Source: DATCMH01 sp036563505 (GTDB lineage: Bacteria > Pseudomonadota > Alphaproteobacteria > Rhizobiales > Beijerinckiaceae). From it: a DNA stretch of 64,000 nucleotides. Below, one piece after another: positions 50,595-59,104 of this stretch (positions within the stretch are counted from its first letter, which is position 1; each line of letters begins with the position of its first letter). The DNA is taken from positions 434,001 through 498,000 of the forward strand of contig DATCMH010000002.1 in the NCBI GenBank assembly GCA_036563505.1, given 5' to 3'. The notes beneath the pieces are model-generated. The model was not told the origin of the DNA and did not search any database. It saw nothing but the letters and a program-made list of their open reading frames with translations. The position numbers were made by a program, and so were the translations under genes.

Positions 50595-53174
50595 TCATAG
50601 GCCAACAGCCGCCCGAGCCGGCGGTTCCGCGGCGGCAGAGGGACGGCGACGGTCCTCCAGGGCGGCGATGGCGCCGCGCTCGAAGCGGAGCACGAGGTCG
50701 AAGGGAGGCCGGTCCATCTCGGGGCGAAGCTCCGGCATGGCGAGCACGAGGCCGCGCCCGACGAGCGCCCGCCGCAGCCGCTGGACGAGACCCAGCGCCG
50801 GATCGCCGATCAGGTTCTGGAGCGCGCCCTCCGCGACCACGATGTCGGGCCGGCGGGCGAGGCAGCGGGCGAGGTCGATGGCCGCGACCTCCGCCAAGCT
50901 CAAGGTGTCGCCTCTGGTGTCGATGCGCGTGGCGAGCCCCACACGCAGCACGTCCCGGTCGAGGCCGCGCTCGGCGAGCACGCGGCGCACCACGCGCCGC
51001 ACCGTGGCCTCAGCGCCCGCGCGGTCGTGGGCGATCCGGCCGAAGAGCAGGTTGTCCTGCAGGCTGGCTGCCGCGCACAGCCGCTCAGGATCGTAGAACT
51101 CGATGGAGGGTTGCAGGCTGGTGGGCAGGAGCTTGGCGAAGGCCCCCCGGGCCTGAAGCAGGCGGGCCTCCATCGCCTCGTCGAGGAGCCCCAAACGGTG
51201 GCGGCTCTCGATGTAGCGAAGACCCAAGCTGATCAGGCGCTCGCGGTCCCGGCCGGGCTCGGCGCCCCGGCGCCGCTCGGTCTGGCGCTCGACGAGGTCC
51301 TCGTAATAGCCGCGCTCGGAGGCCGTGAAGAAGGAGAAGCGCTCGAAGAGCGGGTGCCCGTCGGGAACGTCGGCGAAGATCTCGATCATGCTCGTCGCGA
51401 TGGAGAGCCCCATCGCCGCGAGCGGCTTCGTCAGCCCTTCCGCCTCGAGGATCGCGCGCACGAAGGGATGGGCCGGCAGGTTCGCGTCGCGGAACGTGTC
51501 GCCGACCGGCATGCCGAAGAGGATGTTCTCCGCCACCGTGGCGTGTCGGTTGTAGGCGCCAGGGTCGAAGGGATCGATGAAGCCGCCCGCGCCCTCGGCG
51601 GCCAGCGCCGCGCGCACGGCCCGGCGAGCCTCGACCACGGCCTGGGCCAGCTTCGGATCTCGCGTCGGGTCGACCGTGCCCGAGAGACCGCGGGCATGGA
51701 CGAGTTCGTCGAGGCCGGCGACCGTCACGGCTTCGGCGAGGCTCGCCTCGACGTCGGGGCTGTCCGGCGCGGGATGGCCGTAGAGAAGGTTGTCGCGCAA
51801 GGACGCCCCGAGCAGGATCGTGTCGCCGCCGGCATAGGCGATGCGGCGGGCGCGCTCGGGCGGAGGCACGGCCATGAGGTCGACGCCTGCGAAGGTGAGA
51901 CGCCCCATCGAGGGATCGAGCTGGCCGGCGAGCAGCGCCGCCACGATCTTCGGTCCGGCATTGGGCTCGCCGACGAGCGCCACATGGGCCGGGAAGGCGA
52001 TGGCGACGTCGAGGCCGGTCACCCGAGCTCCCGTCGAGGGATCGTAGGCCGAAACGCCCTGCGCCACGAGGGCGCCGGCGCCGGGCAGCATCTTCTGCGC
52101 CTCGGTGCGGCCGGAGGCCCGCCGGCTCTGCAGGCCGCCCAGAGACCGCGCTGCTTCCTCGAAGAGCGCGCGCAACGCGATAAGGGTGCGCCGCCAGCGC
52201 ATGAGGGCGGCCAACGCCACCACGGCCCCGAGAACGGCAACCGTCGTCGCCACGATCTCGCCGGGCGTGACGCGCCCTTGCATCGCGAGCCAGGCCCCTG
52301 TGCCGAGCACGAGGGCCGGCGCCAGGACCGCCGCGAGCGCCGTGAGCGCCGAGGCCAGGGCCTGCCGCCGCTCTGCGCCGCGCACGCCGGCGTGGCGGCG
52401 ATCAAGGTCAGCGGTGAGGCGGGCCGATTCCGCTGGACCCGTGCCGTGCGCCCGCAGCGCCGGCAGGCGTCGCACGAGGTCGGAGAGCCCGCGCCGCAGG
52501 GCGGCGCCCTCGGCGACCCGCGCCTCCGTCGCGCGCTGCTGAGCGATCGCCCGGCCGGGCCAGGCGGCGCCCGCCAGAGCCAGGCCTGCCGCCACGGCGA
52601 GGGCGAGCCAAGGGTCGACCACCAACCCGTAGGCGATGGCGAGCCCGATGCTGCCCCCCGTCAAGGTCGGCTGGATGAGGGCGGAACCGAGGAGGCCGCC
52701 TTCCCGCGCCGCGATCTCGCCGGCGAGCGCTCCGGCCTGTCGGGCCTCGTCCCGCGCCGAGGGACGGGCCGAGACGAGGGTCCCGAGCACCGCCCGGCGG
52801 AGCGCCGCGAGGGCCCGGGCCGCGATCGCGGTCCGCAGGGCTCCGAGGATCAGGGCGGCGAGGCCCGCCACGAGGGCGAGCGCGCCCAAGGCAGCCACCG
52901 TCGCCAGCACGAAGTCGGGCCGCGTCAAAGGCCAGCCCGCGAAGAGAGTGATCGGCTCCTCGACGATCTGTTCCGGCAGGCGCAGGACGAAGGGCAGGAA
53001 CGGCGCCGTCGCCCCGCTGCGGAAGGCTTGACCGCCGATCGCGTCGTCCACGGCCGTGCGCACGAGTTCGAGCCCCGCGAAGGCAAGGGGCAGGAGCAGA
53101 ACGAGCAGCAGGATCGCGAGGAGGTTCAGCGCGGGCGAGGTCCGCCACACGAAACGGAGGGGATCTCGCTCCAT
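50595..53174 (-). CDS. ABC exporter-like protein with long insert and degenerate nucleotide-binding domain
   Basis: 859 residues. The N-terminal 340 form a type I exporter membrane domain with six hydrophobic segments. The NBD-like part follows but its motifs are broken: Walker A reads GEPNAGPKI (402-410), Q-loop is YAGGD, signature is LSLAE (758-762), Walker B region is DIVVAEGAL without the usual Asp-Glu, and the switch His is missing (VLAMPEL). Between Q-loop and signature lies an insert of about 240 residues. The post-Q-loop motif occurs three times: ASLRDNLLYG (457), ATVAENILFG (545) and ASLQDNLLFG (703). I recall a family of about 850-residue alphaproteobacterial exporters with this insert, usually with better motifs. 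ATP hydrolysis is doubtful. Confidence 0.85.
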   Translation of the reverse strand: MERDPLRFVWRTSPALNLLAILLLVLLLPLAFAGLELVRTAVDDAIGGQAFRSGATAPFLPFVLRLPEQIVEEPITLFAGWPLTRPDFVLATVAALGALALVAGLAALILGALRTAIAARALAALRRAVLGTLVSARPSARDEARQAGALAGEIAAREGGLLGSALIQPTLTGGSIGLAIAYGLVVDPWLALAVAAGLALAGAAWPGRAIAQQRATEARVAEGAALRRGLSDLVRRLPALRAHGTGPAESARLTADLDRRHAGVRGAERRQALASALTALAAVLAPALVLGTGAWLAMQGRVTPGEIVATTVAVLGAVVALAALMRWRRTLIALRALFEEAARSLGGLQSRRASGRTEAQKMLPGAGALVAQGVSAYDPSTGARVTGLDVAIAFPAHVALVGEPNAGPKIVAALLAGQLDPSMGRLTFAGVDLMAVPPPERARRIAYAGGDTILLGASLRDNLLYGHPAPDSPDVEASLAEAVTVAGLDELVHARGLSGTVDPTRDPKLAQAVVEARRAVRAALAAEGAGGFIDPFDPGAYNRHATVAENILFGMPVGDTFRDANLPAHPFVRAILEAEGLTKPLAAMGLSIATSMIEIFADVPDGHPLFERFSFFTASERGYYEDLVERQTERRRGAEPGRDRERLISLGLRYIESRHRLGLLDEAMEARLLQARGAFAKLLPTSLQPSIEFYDPERLCAAASLQDNLLFGRIAHDRAGAEATVRRVVRRVLAERGLDRDVLRVGLATRIDTRGDTLSLAEVAAIDLARCLARRPDIVVAEGALQNLIGDPALGLVQRLRRALVGRGLVLAMPELRPEMDRPPFDLVLRFERGAIAALEDRRRPSAAAEPPARAAVGL

Positions 53175-53245
53175 CAGGACATCCGGGACAACAAAGGAAT
53201 GCTCAAGTTAATCGAGGCGGAGCCGGCGCGCGAGGGGTGGCCGCC

Positions 53246-53641
53246 TCACTCCTGCCCGAAGGCGAAGTCGCGCCGGGCCGTGATGATGCTGATGGAATAG
53301 CCCGCCACCACGTCGAGCAGCGTCATCAGCGTGATGAGCAGGAACGGCGTCGTGCCGCAGCCCGGCACGAGGAGAAACTCCACGATGCACACGAGGAGCA
53401 CGAGCATCGACAGGCCGTGATTGACGATCGACGAGGTGCGGGCGTTGGTGGCCGTGACGATCTCGAAGAAGATCAGCAGCAACGCCGCGATGACGAGAAG
53501 GTCGCCCGTGGTCGCGGTGAAGGCCGCCCCCGACGGCAGCACCGCCGAGAAGGCGACCCCGTCGAGGGGGCGTCGCAGCAGAACCGCCACGACGTTGTAG
53601 GCGATCACGATGATCGCCATGAAGGGAAAGGCGCGGAGCAT
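53246..53641 (-). CDS. Small membrane protein, four hydrophobic segments
   Basis: 131 residues from ATG 53641, with GAGGTG upstream. Hydrophobic segments are at about 5-22, 47-63, 78-92 and 99-120 (FMAIIVIAYNVVAVLL, DLLVIAALLLIFFEIV, GLSMLVLLVCIVEFLLV, FLLITLMTLLDVVAGYSISII). I do not recognise the family with certainty. It lies 71 bp upstream of the degenerate ABC exporter on the same strand and is divergent from leuC, so it probably heads a three-gene transcript with the exporter and MBL hydrolase. A much longer open frame on this strand is antisense to leuC and is not a gene. Confidence 0.8.
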   Translation of the reverse strand: MLRAFPFMAIIVIAYNVVAVLLRRPLDGVAFSAVLPSGAAFTATTGDLLVIAALLLIFFEIVTATNARTSSIVNHGLSMLVLLVCIVEFLLVPGCGTTPFLLITLMTLLDVVAGYSISIITARRDFAFGQE

Positions 53642-53803
53642 GAACACCTCGCGGGCGGAACGGGCGAGCCCGAGCGCCCATAGCATGCCCGGATTGAAAC
53701 GGCACCGTCGCCCCCGCGTCCGTTCGGCCTCTTTACCCTGCCTTCCGCGCCGGATTAGAGAAGGCGGCGAAAGACGTTGACGAGGACGCGAGACGAGGAC
53801 GAC

Positions 53804-55219
53804 ATGGGCACGCCGCGCACCCTGTACGACAAGATCTGGGACGACCACGTCGTCGAGACGCAACCCGACGGCACCTGCCTCCTCTACATCGACCGCCACC
53901 TCGTGCACGAGGTGACGAGCCCGCAGGCCTTCGAGGGCCTGCGCATGGCCGGCCGGCGGGTGCGCCATCCGGAGAAGACGCTGGCCGTCGTGGACCATAA
54001 CGTGCCGACGACGGACCGCTCGCTCCCGAACGAGGATCCGGAGAGCACGGCGCAGATCGCGGCGCTCGCCGAGAACGCCCGCGAGTTCGGCGTCGAGTAT
54101 TACGACGCATTCGACCGCCGCCAGGGCATCGTCCACATCATCGGGCCGGAGCAGGGCTTCACCCTGCCCGGCATGACGATCGTCTGCGGCGACTCGCACA
54201 CCTCGACCCACGGTGCTTTCGGCGCGCTCGCCCACGGCATCGGTACCTCGGAAGTCGAGCACGTGCTCGCGACCCAGACTTTGATCCAGTCCAAGGCCAA
54301 GAACATGCGGGTGACGGTGGACGGGCAGCTCCCGCCCGGCGTCACGGCCAAGGACGTCATCCTCGCCATCATCGGCACCATCGGCACGGCCGGCGGCACG
54401 GGCTCGGTCATCGAGTATGCCGGCGAGGCGATCCGCTCGCTCTCCATGGAAGGCCGCATGACGGTCTGCAACATGGCGATCGAGGGCGGCGCGCGGGCTG
54501 GCATGGTGGCGCCGGACGAGAAGACCTTCGCCTACGTCAAGGACAAGCCGAAGGCCCCCAAGGGCGCGGCCTGGGACCAGGCCCTTCGCTACTGGGAGAC
54601 GCTCCACTCCGACGAGGGCGCGTTCTTCGACCGCGAGGTGCGCCTCGACGGCGCCAACCTGCCGCCCATCGTCACCTGGGGCACGAGCCCGGAGGACGTG
54701 GTGTCGGTCGAGGGCGTGGTGCCCAACCCCGAGGACATCGCGGACGAGAACAAGCGCCGCTCCAAGCAGCGGGCCCTCGAGTACATGGGCCTGACGCCGG
54801 GGACGAAGATCACCGACATCGCCCTCGATCGCATCTTCATCGGCTCCTGCACCAACGGCCGCATCGAGGATCTGCGGGCGGTGGCCCGGGTCGTCGAGGG
54901 ACAGCGCGTCCACGAGAGCGTGCAGGCGATGATCGTGCCGGGCTCGGGCCTGGTAAAGATGCAGGCCGAGGCCGAAGGGCTCGACCGCATCTTCAAGGCG
55001 GCGGGCTTCGACTGGCGCGAGCCGGGCTGCTCCATGTGCCTCGCCATGAACCCGGACCGGCTCTCGCCCAAGGAGCGCTGCGCCTCGACCTCGAACCGCA
55101 ACTTCGAGGGACGCCAGGGCTTCAAGGGCCGCACTCACCTCGTGTCGCCCGCCATGGCGGCGGCGGCGGCGGTGGCCGGCCGCTTCGTCGACGTGCGCCG
55201 GATCGGCGCGCTGGCCTGA
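53804..55219 (+). CDS. leuC: 3-isopropylmalate dehydratase large subunit LeuC
   Basis: 471 residues from ATG 53804. Aconitase-fold motifs: VVDHNVPTTDR, VCGDSHTSTHGAFG, GSCTNGRIEDLR and PGCSMCLAMNPD, in which the three cysteines of SCTNG and CSMC hold the 4Fe-4S cluster. With LeuD it isomerises 2- to 3-isopropylmalate in leucine synthesis. leuD is 1.5 kb downstream, after three small unrelated genes. Confidence 0.97.
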   Translation: MGTPRTLYDKIWDDHVVETQPDGTCLLYIDRHLVHEVTSPQAFEGLRMAGRRVRHPEKTLAVVDHNVPTTDRSLPNEDPESTAQIAALAENAREFGVEYYDAFDRRQGIVHIIGPEQGFTLPGMTIVCGDSHTSTHGAFGALAHGIGTSEVEHVLATQTLIQSKAKNMRVTVDGQLPPGVTAKDVILAIIGTIGTAGGTGSVIEYAGEAIRSLSMEGRMTVCNMAIEGGARAGMVAPDEKTFAYVKDKPKAPKGAAWDQALRYWETLHSDEGAFFDREVRLDGANLPPIVTWGTSPEDVVSVEGVVPNPEDIADENKRRSKQRALEYMGLTPGTKITDIALDRIFIGSCTNGRIEDLRAVARVVEGQRVHESVQAMIVPGSGLVKMQAEAEGLDRIFKAAGFDWREPGCSMCLAMNPDRLSPKERCASTSNRNFEGRQGFKGRTHLVSPAMAAAAAVAGRFVDVRRIGALA

Positions 55220-55225
55220 TCAGCG

Positions 55226-55477
55226 ATGCGCGACGAGGAGCGGCGGCGGGAGTCGGAGCGGACGCTGGAGCAGGTCCAGCGCGACACCGAGAGCGTCGGC
55301 CGCTCGTCTTTGACCCGGCTCGGCAATCACTTCGCCGCCCGGGACGCCCACGGCGAAGCCGAGGGCGGCGGCACCGATCCGATCGAGGTCTGGGGCCGGC
55401 GCATCGGCCGCGCGCTCTCCCTCGTCGGCGTCGTCGTCCTGACCTGGTGGCTCGGCGTGCAGCTCAAATGGTGGTAA
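55226..55477 (+). CDS. Small single-pass membrane protein, unknown function
   Basis: 83 residues. A charged, helical N-terminus (MRDEERRRESERTLEQVQRD) is followed by one C-terminal membrane helix (ALSLVGVVVLTWWLGVQLKWW), so most of it should face the cytoplasm. I do not recognise a family. It starts six bases after leuC and ends four bases before the next gene, so it is in the leuC transcript. Confidence 0.7.
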   Translation: MRDEERRRESERTLEQVQRDTESVGRSSLTRLGNHFAARDAHGEAEGGGTDPIEVWGRRIGRALSLVGVVVLTWWLGVQLKWW

Positions 55478-55481
55478 GGCG

Positions 55482-55925
55482 GTGAGCGGCGACGGGCGCG
55501 GATGGACGGGGGCGAAAGCCCCCTCGCTTGCCGAGATCGAGGCCTTGGCCGACGAGGCCTACGCTCGCTTGCCCCCTTCCTTCCGGGCCCTGTGCGAGGG
55601 CGTCGTCATCAAGGTGGACGACTTTCCGGACGACGAGACCCTGGACGCCATGGGCTGCGAGAGCCCCTTCGACCTGCTCGGGCTGTTTCGCGGCACGGGC
55701 CTCGCCCAAGGCGGCGGGCAATACGCGACGGGCCAGATGCCGAGCATGATCTGGCTCTACCGCCGCCCGCTCCTCGACTACTGGGCCGAGCACGACGAGA
55801 CCCTCGACCACCTCGTCGCCCACGTGCTGATCCACGAGATCGGTCACCATGTCGGCCTCTCCGACGACGACATGGCGGCGATCGAGGCCCAGGCCGCTGA
55901 GAGTCTGGCGGAGGACGCGGCCTAG
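55482..55925 (+). CDS. Zincin-like metallopeptidase (DUF1025 family)
   Basis: 147 residues from GTG 55482. The zinc motif HEIGHHVGLSDDDM (HExxH plus a downstream Asp) is clear, and EGVVIKVDDFPDDETLDAMG is typical of the family. These small proteins have an archaemetzincin-like core and an unknown substrate. It is the third gene of the leuC transcript, and its last four bases overlap the end of the convergent DUF4142 gene. Confidence 0.88.
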   Translation: MSGDGRGWTGAKAPSLAEIEALADEAYARLPPSFRALCEGVVIKVDDFPDDETLDAMGCESPFDLLGLFRGTGLAQGGGQYATGQMPSMIWLYRRPLLDYWAEHDETLDHLVAHVLIHEIGHHVGLSDDDMAAIEAQAAESLAEDAA

Positions 55926-56464
55926 CCGACGAGCGCGCCGTTCAGGGTGCTCAACACCGACAGGTGCAGCCGGATAAGCGGGATCGAGCCCCGCGCCACG
56001 GCGGCGACGTCGGGGTCCGCGCCGGCGCGGGCATAGGTGCTCGCGAGCGCCAGGAGCCGCTGGTGCCCTTCGATCTGGCGCGCGACGTAGAGCTGATCGG
56101 CGGGCAAGCTCGGCGGCAGCGACTGCGCCTCGGCGAGGATCGCCGTCCCGCGCCGCCCGAGGGGGATTGCCGGATCGGGCGTGCCCGTCACCGCCCGGGC
56201 CATGCCGCGCTGTTCGGCGATCTCGGAGCGGGCGAAGTGCCGGATGTCCGGGTTCGGCGAGCGCAGGGCCAGGAGGCTCGTCTGCCTGGCGAGCGCGCCG
56301 GTGGAGAGGAGCGCATTGACCTGCGCCGCGTCGACGGCGGGGTCGACCACGGCAAGGCCGTAGCCGGTCGCCTGCGCCGGCGTGATCACGCCGAGGGCCA
56401 AACCGGCGAGCAGCAGGCGTCGGCGGGTGAGGGTGAGGTCGGGAGGAGTCGGGGCAGCGGTCAT
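55922..56464 (-). CDS. Exported DUF4142-like helical protein
   Basis: 180 residues from ATG 56464, with AAGGA upstream. A twin-arginine-like signal (LTRRRLLLAGLALGVITPAQA) precedes a helical domain with the DUF4142 pattern: QVNALLSTGALARQTSLLALRSPNPDIRHFARSEIAEQRGMARAV and LYVARQIEGHQRLLALAS. These ferritin-like four-helix proteins are periplasmic and uncharacterised. It is convergent with the metallopeptidase and divergent from leuD. Confidence 0.78.
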   Translation of the reverse strand: MTAAPTPPDLTLTRRRLLLAGLALGVITPAQATGYGLAVVDPAVDAAQVNALLSTGALARQTSLLALRSPNPDIRHFARSEIAEQRGMARAVTGTPDPAIPLGRRGTAILAEAQSLPPSLPADQLYVARQIEGHQRLLALASTYARAGADPDVAAVARGSIPLIRLHLSVLSTLNGALVG

Positions 56465-56683
56465 CGCGCGTCGTCCTTGGCGAGAAGCCCCCGCCGACCC
56501 GCGCCTCGTTTGGCTCAAGGATACGCTTTGCCCGGCGGCCACTAACGCGGTCGGATCGGGTTCGTTCAGGCGCCCTTCTGCGGCGAAAGAGGCCGCCCCC
56601 TTTGCCGCGCCGGAGCCGCTTTGCTACACGGGGCCTCAGAGCGCCGCACCGGCGGCGGAGCGGCACTCGCGAGGGGCGCGATC

Positions 56684-57286
56684 ATGGACAAGTTCACGGT
56701 TCTGGAAGGCGTCGCGGCGCCGATGCGGATCATCAACGTCGATACCGACATGATCATCCCGAAGCAGTACCTGAAGACGATCAAGCGCACCGGGCTCGGC
56801 ACCGGCCTCTTCTCGGAGATGCGCTACCGCGAGGACGGCTCGGAGAACCCGGACTTCATCCTCAACAAGCCGGCCTACCGCAACGCCAAGATCCTGGTGG
56901 CGGGCGACAATTTCGGCTGCGGCTCGTCGCGCGAGCATGCCCCCTGGGCGCTCCTCGACTTCGGCATCCGCTGCGTGATCTCCACGTCCTTCGCGGATAT
57001 CTTCTACAACAACTGCTTCAAGAACGGCATCCTGCCGATCAAGGTGAGCCCCGAAGACCTCGAGAAGCTGTTCGACGACGCCGACCGCGGCTCGAACGCC
57101 ACCCTCACGGTGGATCTCGCCGCCCAAGAGATCCGCGGCCCGGACGGCGGCACGATCCGCTTCGACGTCGACGCCCATCGCAAGCACTGCCTGCTCAACG
57201 GCCTCGACGACATCGGCCTGACGCTGGAGAAGGCGCCCTCCATCGACGCCTACGAGGCGAAGCTGAAGGAGCGGGCCTGGGCGTGA
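56684..57286 (+). CDS. leuD: 3-isopropylmalate dehydratase small subunit LeuD
   Basis: 200 residues from ATG 56684. Typical motifs are NVDTDMIIPKQYLK, AGDNFGCGSSREHAPWAL and ISTSFADIFYNNCFKNGILPI. It forms the swivelling domain that completes the active site with LeuC. Its stop overlaps the GTG start of a VOC gene by four bases, so the two are translationally coupled. Confidence 0.97.
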   Translation: MDKFTVLEGVAAPMRIINVDTDMIIPKQYLKTIKRTGLGTGLFSEMRYREDGSENPDFILNKPAYRNAKILVAGDNFGCGSSREHAPWALLDFGIRCVISTSFADIFYNNCFKNGILPIKVSPEDLEKLFDDADRGSNATLTVDLAAQEIRGPDGGTIRFDVDAHRKHCLLNGLDDIGLTLEKAPSIDAYEAKLKERAWA

Positions 57287-57666
57287 CGGCGCCCGTCGTC
57301 GCACCGATCCTGCCCGCACGGGATCTCGACGCGACGACCGCCTTCTACGCGGCGCTCGGCTTCCTGGTCGCCTTCGCGCCCACCGCCGCCGAGCGCTACC
57401 TGATCCTGCGCGGCCACGGCATCGAGTTGCACTTCTTCGAATATCCGGAGCTCGAGCCCGCGCGCTCCTACGCCGGGGCTTACGTGCGGCTGACCGAAAT
57501 CGACGCGCTGCACACCTTGTTCACGCGCGCCGCCCTGCCGTCCAACGGCATCCCCCGCCTTCTGCCGCCCGAGGACAAACCCTGGGGCATGCGCGAATTC
57601 GCGCTGATCGACCGCGACGGAAGCCTGATCCGCGTCGGTGCGCCGCTTCGTTTAAGCGAAGATTAA
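57283..57666 (+). CDS. VOC-family bleomycin-resistance-like protein
   Basis: 127 residues from GTG 57283. One VOC fold of the bleomycin-resistance type: VAPILPARDLDATTAFYAALGF, GIELHFFEYPELEP and WGMREFALIDRDGSLIRVG. Such proteins bind hydrophobic compounds or metals; function here is unknown. Its TAA stop is part of an exact CtrA-type box that faces the next gene. Confidence 0.84.
   Translation: MTAPVVAPILPARDLDATTAFYAALGFLVAFAPTAAERYLILRGHGIELHFFEYPELEPARSYAGAYVRLTEIDALHTLFTRAALPSNGIPRLLPPEDKPWGMREFALIDRDGSLIRVGAPLRLSED
57652..57666 (+). promoter_or_regulatory. CtrA-like box upstream of lytic transglycosylase
   Basis: TTAA (57652-57655), seven bases, TTAA (57663-57666) followed by CC: an exact match to TTAA-N7-TTAACC. 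It lies 45 bp before the transglycosylase start and overlaps the last codons of the VOC gene. Confidence 0.5.
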
Positions 57667-57710
57667 CCACGATCTCGTGGAGATCAGGGTCGACCGATTA
57701 AGGAGCTGTC

Positions 57711-58910
57711 ATGTCGCTGCCCCCCTTCGCGCGCCTCGCCTTCGTCCTGGCGCTGAGCCCGGCAGCCCTGGCCTCGCCCGCCGCCGCGCAGGATTTCCGA
57801 TCCTGCCTTGCAAACCTGCGCGCGCAGGCGGGGGCTCAAGGCATTTCCGGCTCGACTTTCGACGCCGCCACGCGGGGCGTCGAGCCCGACCCCAAGGTGC
57901 TGGAGCTTCAGGATAACCAGCCCGAGTTCAAGACTCCGATCTGGGACTATATCGCCGCCCTCGTCGACGAAGAGCGCGTTGCGGATGGCCGCGCGGCCAT
58001 GCGTCAGGCCGGCTCCGCCCTGGCCTCGGCCGAGAGCCGCTTCGCGGTCGACCGGCACGTCATCGCGGGCGTCTGGGGCGTCGAGTCGAATTTCGGCAAG
58101 GACATCGGCGGCCGGCCCCTCGTCCAGTCGCTCACGACGCTGGCCTGCCAGGGCAGCCGCCGGCGCGAGTACTTCCGCGGCGAGCTTTTCGCGACGCTCA
58201 AGATCGTCGAGAACGGCGACATCGACGCCTCGCGGCTCAAGGGCTCCTGGGCCGGCGCCTTCGGCCACACCCAGTTCATGCCCTCGACCTTCCAGCGCCT
58301 CGCCGTCGACGGCGACGGGGACGGGCGGCGCGACATCGTCGATTCCGTGCCGGATGCGGTGGCGTCCACCGCCAATTTCCTGCGCAAGGCCGGCTGGAAC
58401 GCGAGCGTGCCCTGGGGCTACGAGGTACGCATTCCCGACGGCTTCAACGCCGGCCTCGCGGGCCGCAAGAACAAGCGTCCGGTCTCGGCCTGGTCCGCCA
58501 TGGGCGTGACCCGGATCGACGGCCGTCCGCTGTCGGGCGACTACGCTGGCGGCATCCTCCTGCCGGCGGGGCCCGACGGCCCGGCCTTCCTCGTGACGAA
58601 GAACTTCGACGCGCTCTATTCCTACAACGCCGCCGAATCCTACGGCCTTGCCATCGCGCTCTTGTCCGACCGCCTGCGCGGCGCGCCCGGTCTGCAGACC
58701 GCCTGGCCCACCGACGACCCGCCCCTGTCGCGCGCCGAGCGGCGCGAGCTCCAGACCCTGCTCGCCCGCCGCGGCTACGACGTCGGCGAGCCGGATGGGC
58801 GCGTCGGCCAGAAGACCCGGGACGCCATCAAGGCGATCGAGAGCCAGATCGGGATGCGACCCACGGGCCGGCCCGGGGGCAAGGTGCTGCAGGCGCTGAA
58901 AGGGCGGTGA
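57711..58910 (+). CDS. Lytic murein transglycosylase, MltB family
   Basis: 399 residues with a signal peptide ending near SPAAAQ. The catalytic Glu is 125 (VWGVESNFGKDIGG), followed by the MltB landmarks SWAGAFGHTQFMPSTFQR and DGDGRRDIVDSVPDAVASTANFL. A C-terminal peptidoglycan-binding domain follows (LQTLLARRGYDVGEPDGRVGQKTRDAIKAIE). It cleaves glycan strands to give anhydro-MurNAc ends. It is transcribed alone under a CtrA-like box and ends before a family C repeat. Confidence 0.94.
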   Translation: MSLPPFARLAFVLALSPAALASPAAAQDFRSCLANLRAQAGAQGISGSTFDAATRGVEPDPKVLELQDNQPEFKTPIWDYIAALVDEERVADGRAAMRQAGSALASAESRFAVDRHVIAGVWGVESNFGKDIGGRPLVQSLTTLACQGSRRREYFRGELFATLKIVENGDIDASRLKGSWAGAFGHTQFMPSTFQRLAVDGDGDGRRDIVDSVPDAVASTANFLRKAGWNASVPWGYEVRIPDGFNAGLAGRKNKRPVSAWSAMGVTRIDGRPLSGDYAGGILLPAGPDGPAFLVTKNFDALYSYNAAESYGLAIALLSDRLRGAPGLQTAWPTDDPPLSRAERRELQTLLARRGYDVGEPDGRVGQKTRDAIKAIESQIGMRPTGRPGGKVLQALKGR

Positions 58911-58944
58911 AGACACCGAGCTGCGCGGGCCTCCAGCCACGAGA

Positions 58945-59055
58945 CCTCATCCTGAGGCGCGAAGGCGAAGCGGGAGCCTCGAAGGAGGGCTCCAGTGAGG
59001 TGAATGGTCCTGGAAGCCTCCTTCGAGGCCGCTTGCGCGGCACCTCAGGATGAGG
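58945..59055. repeat. Family C palindromic repeat, copy 1
   Basis: It starts CCTCATCCTGAGG and ends CCTCAGGATGAGG, with inner arms GGAGCCTCGAAGGAGG and CCTCCTTCGAGGCC. A copy in the opposite orientation is at 60473-60581. The 194-bp gap around it holds no gene. Confidence 0.85.
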
Positions 59056-59104
59056 TTGAGGGTTGGGCAAGGTATCCGCGGCCGGATGCCAGGAGGCCAA
59101 CGCC

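Noticed and set aside
53642..55138. Upstream extension of the small membrane protein frame
   Set aside because: It is antisense to leuC and lacks any family sequence; the ATG at 53641 has its own ribosome site.
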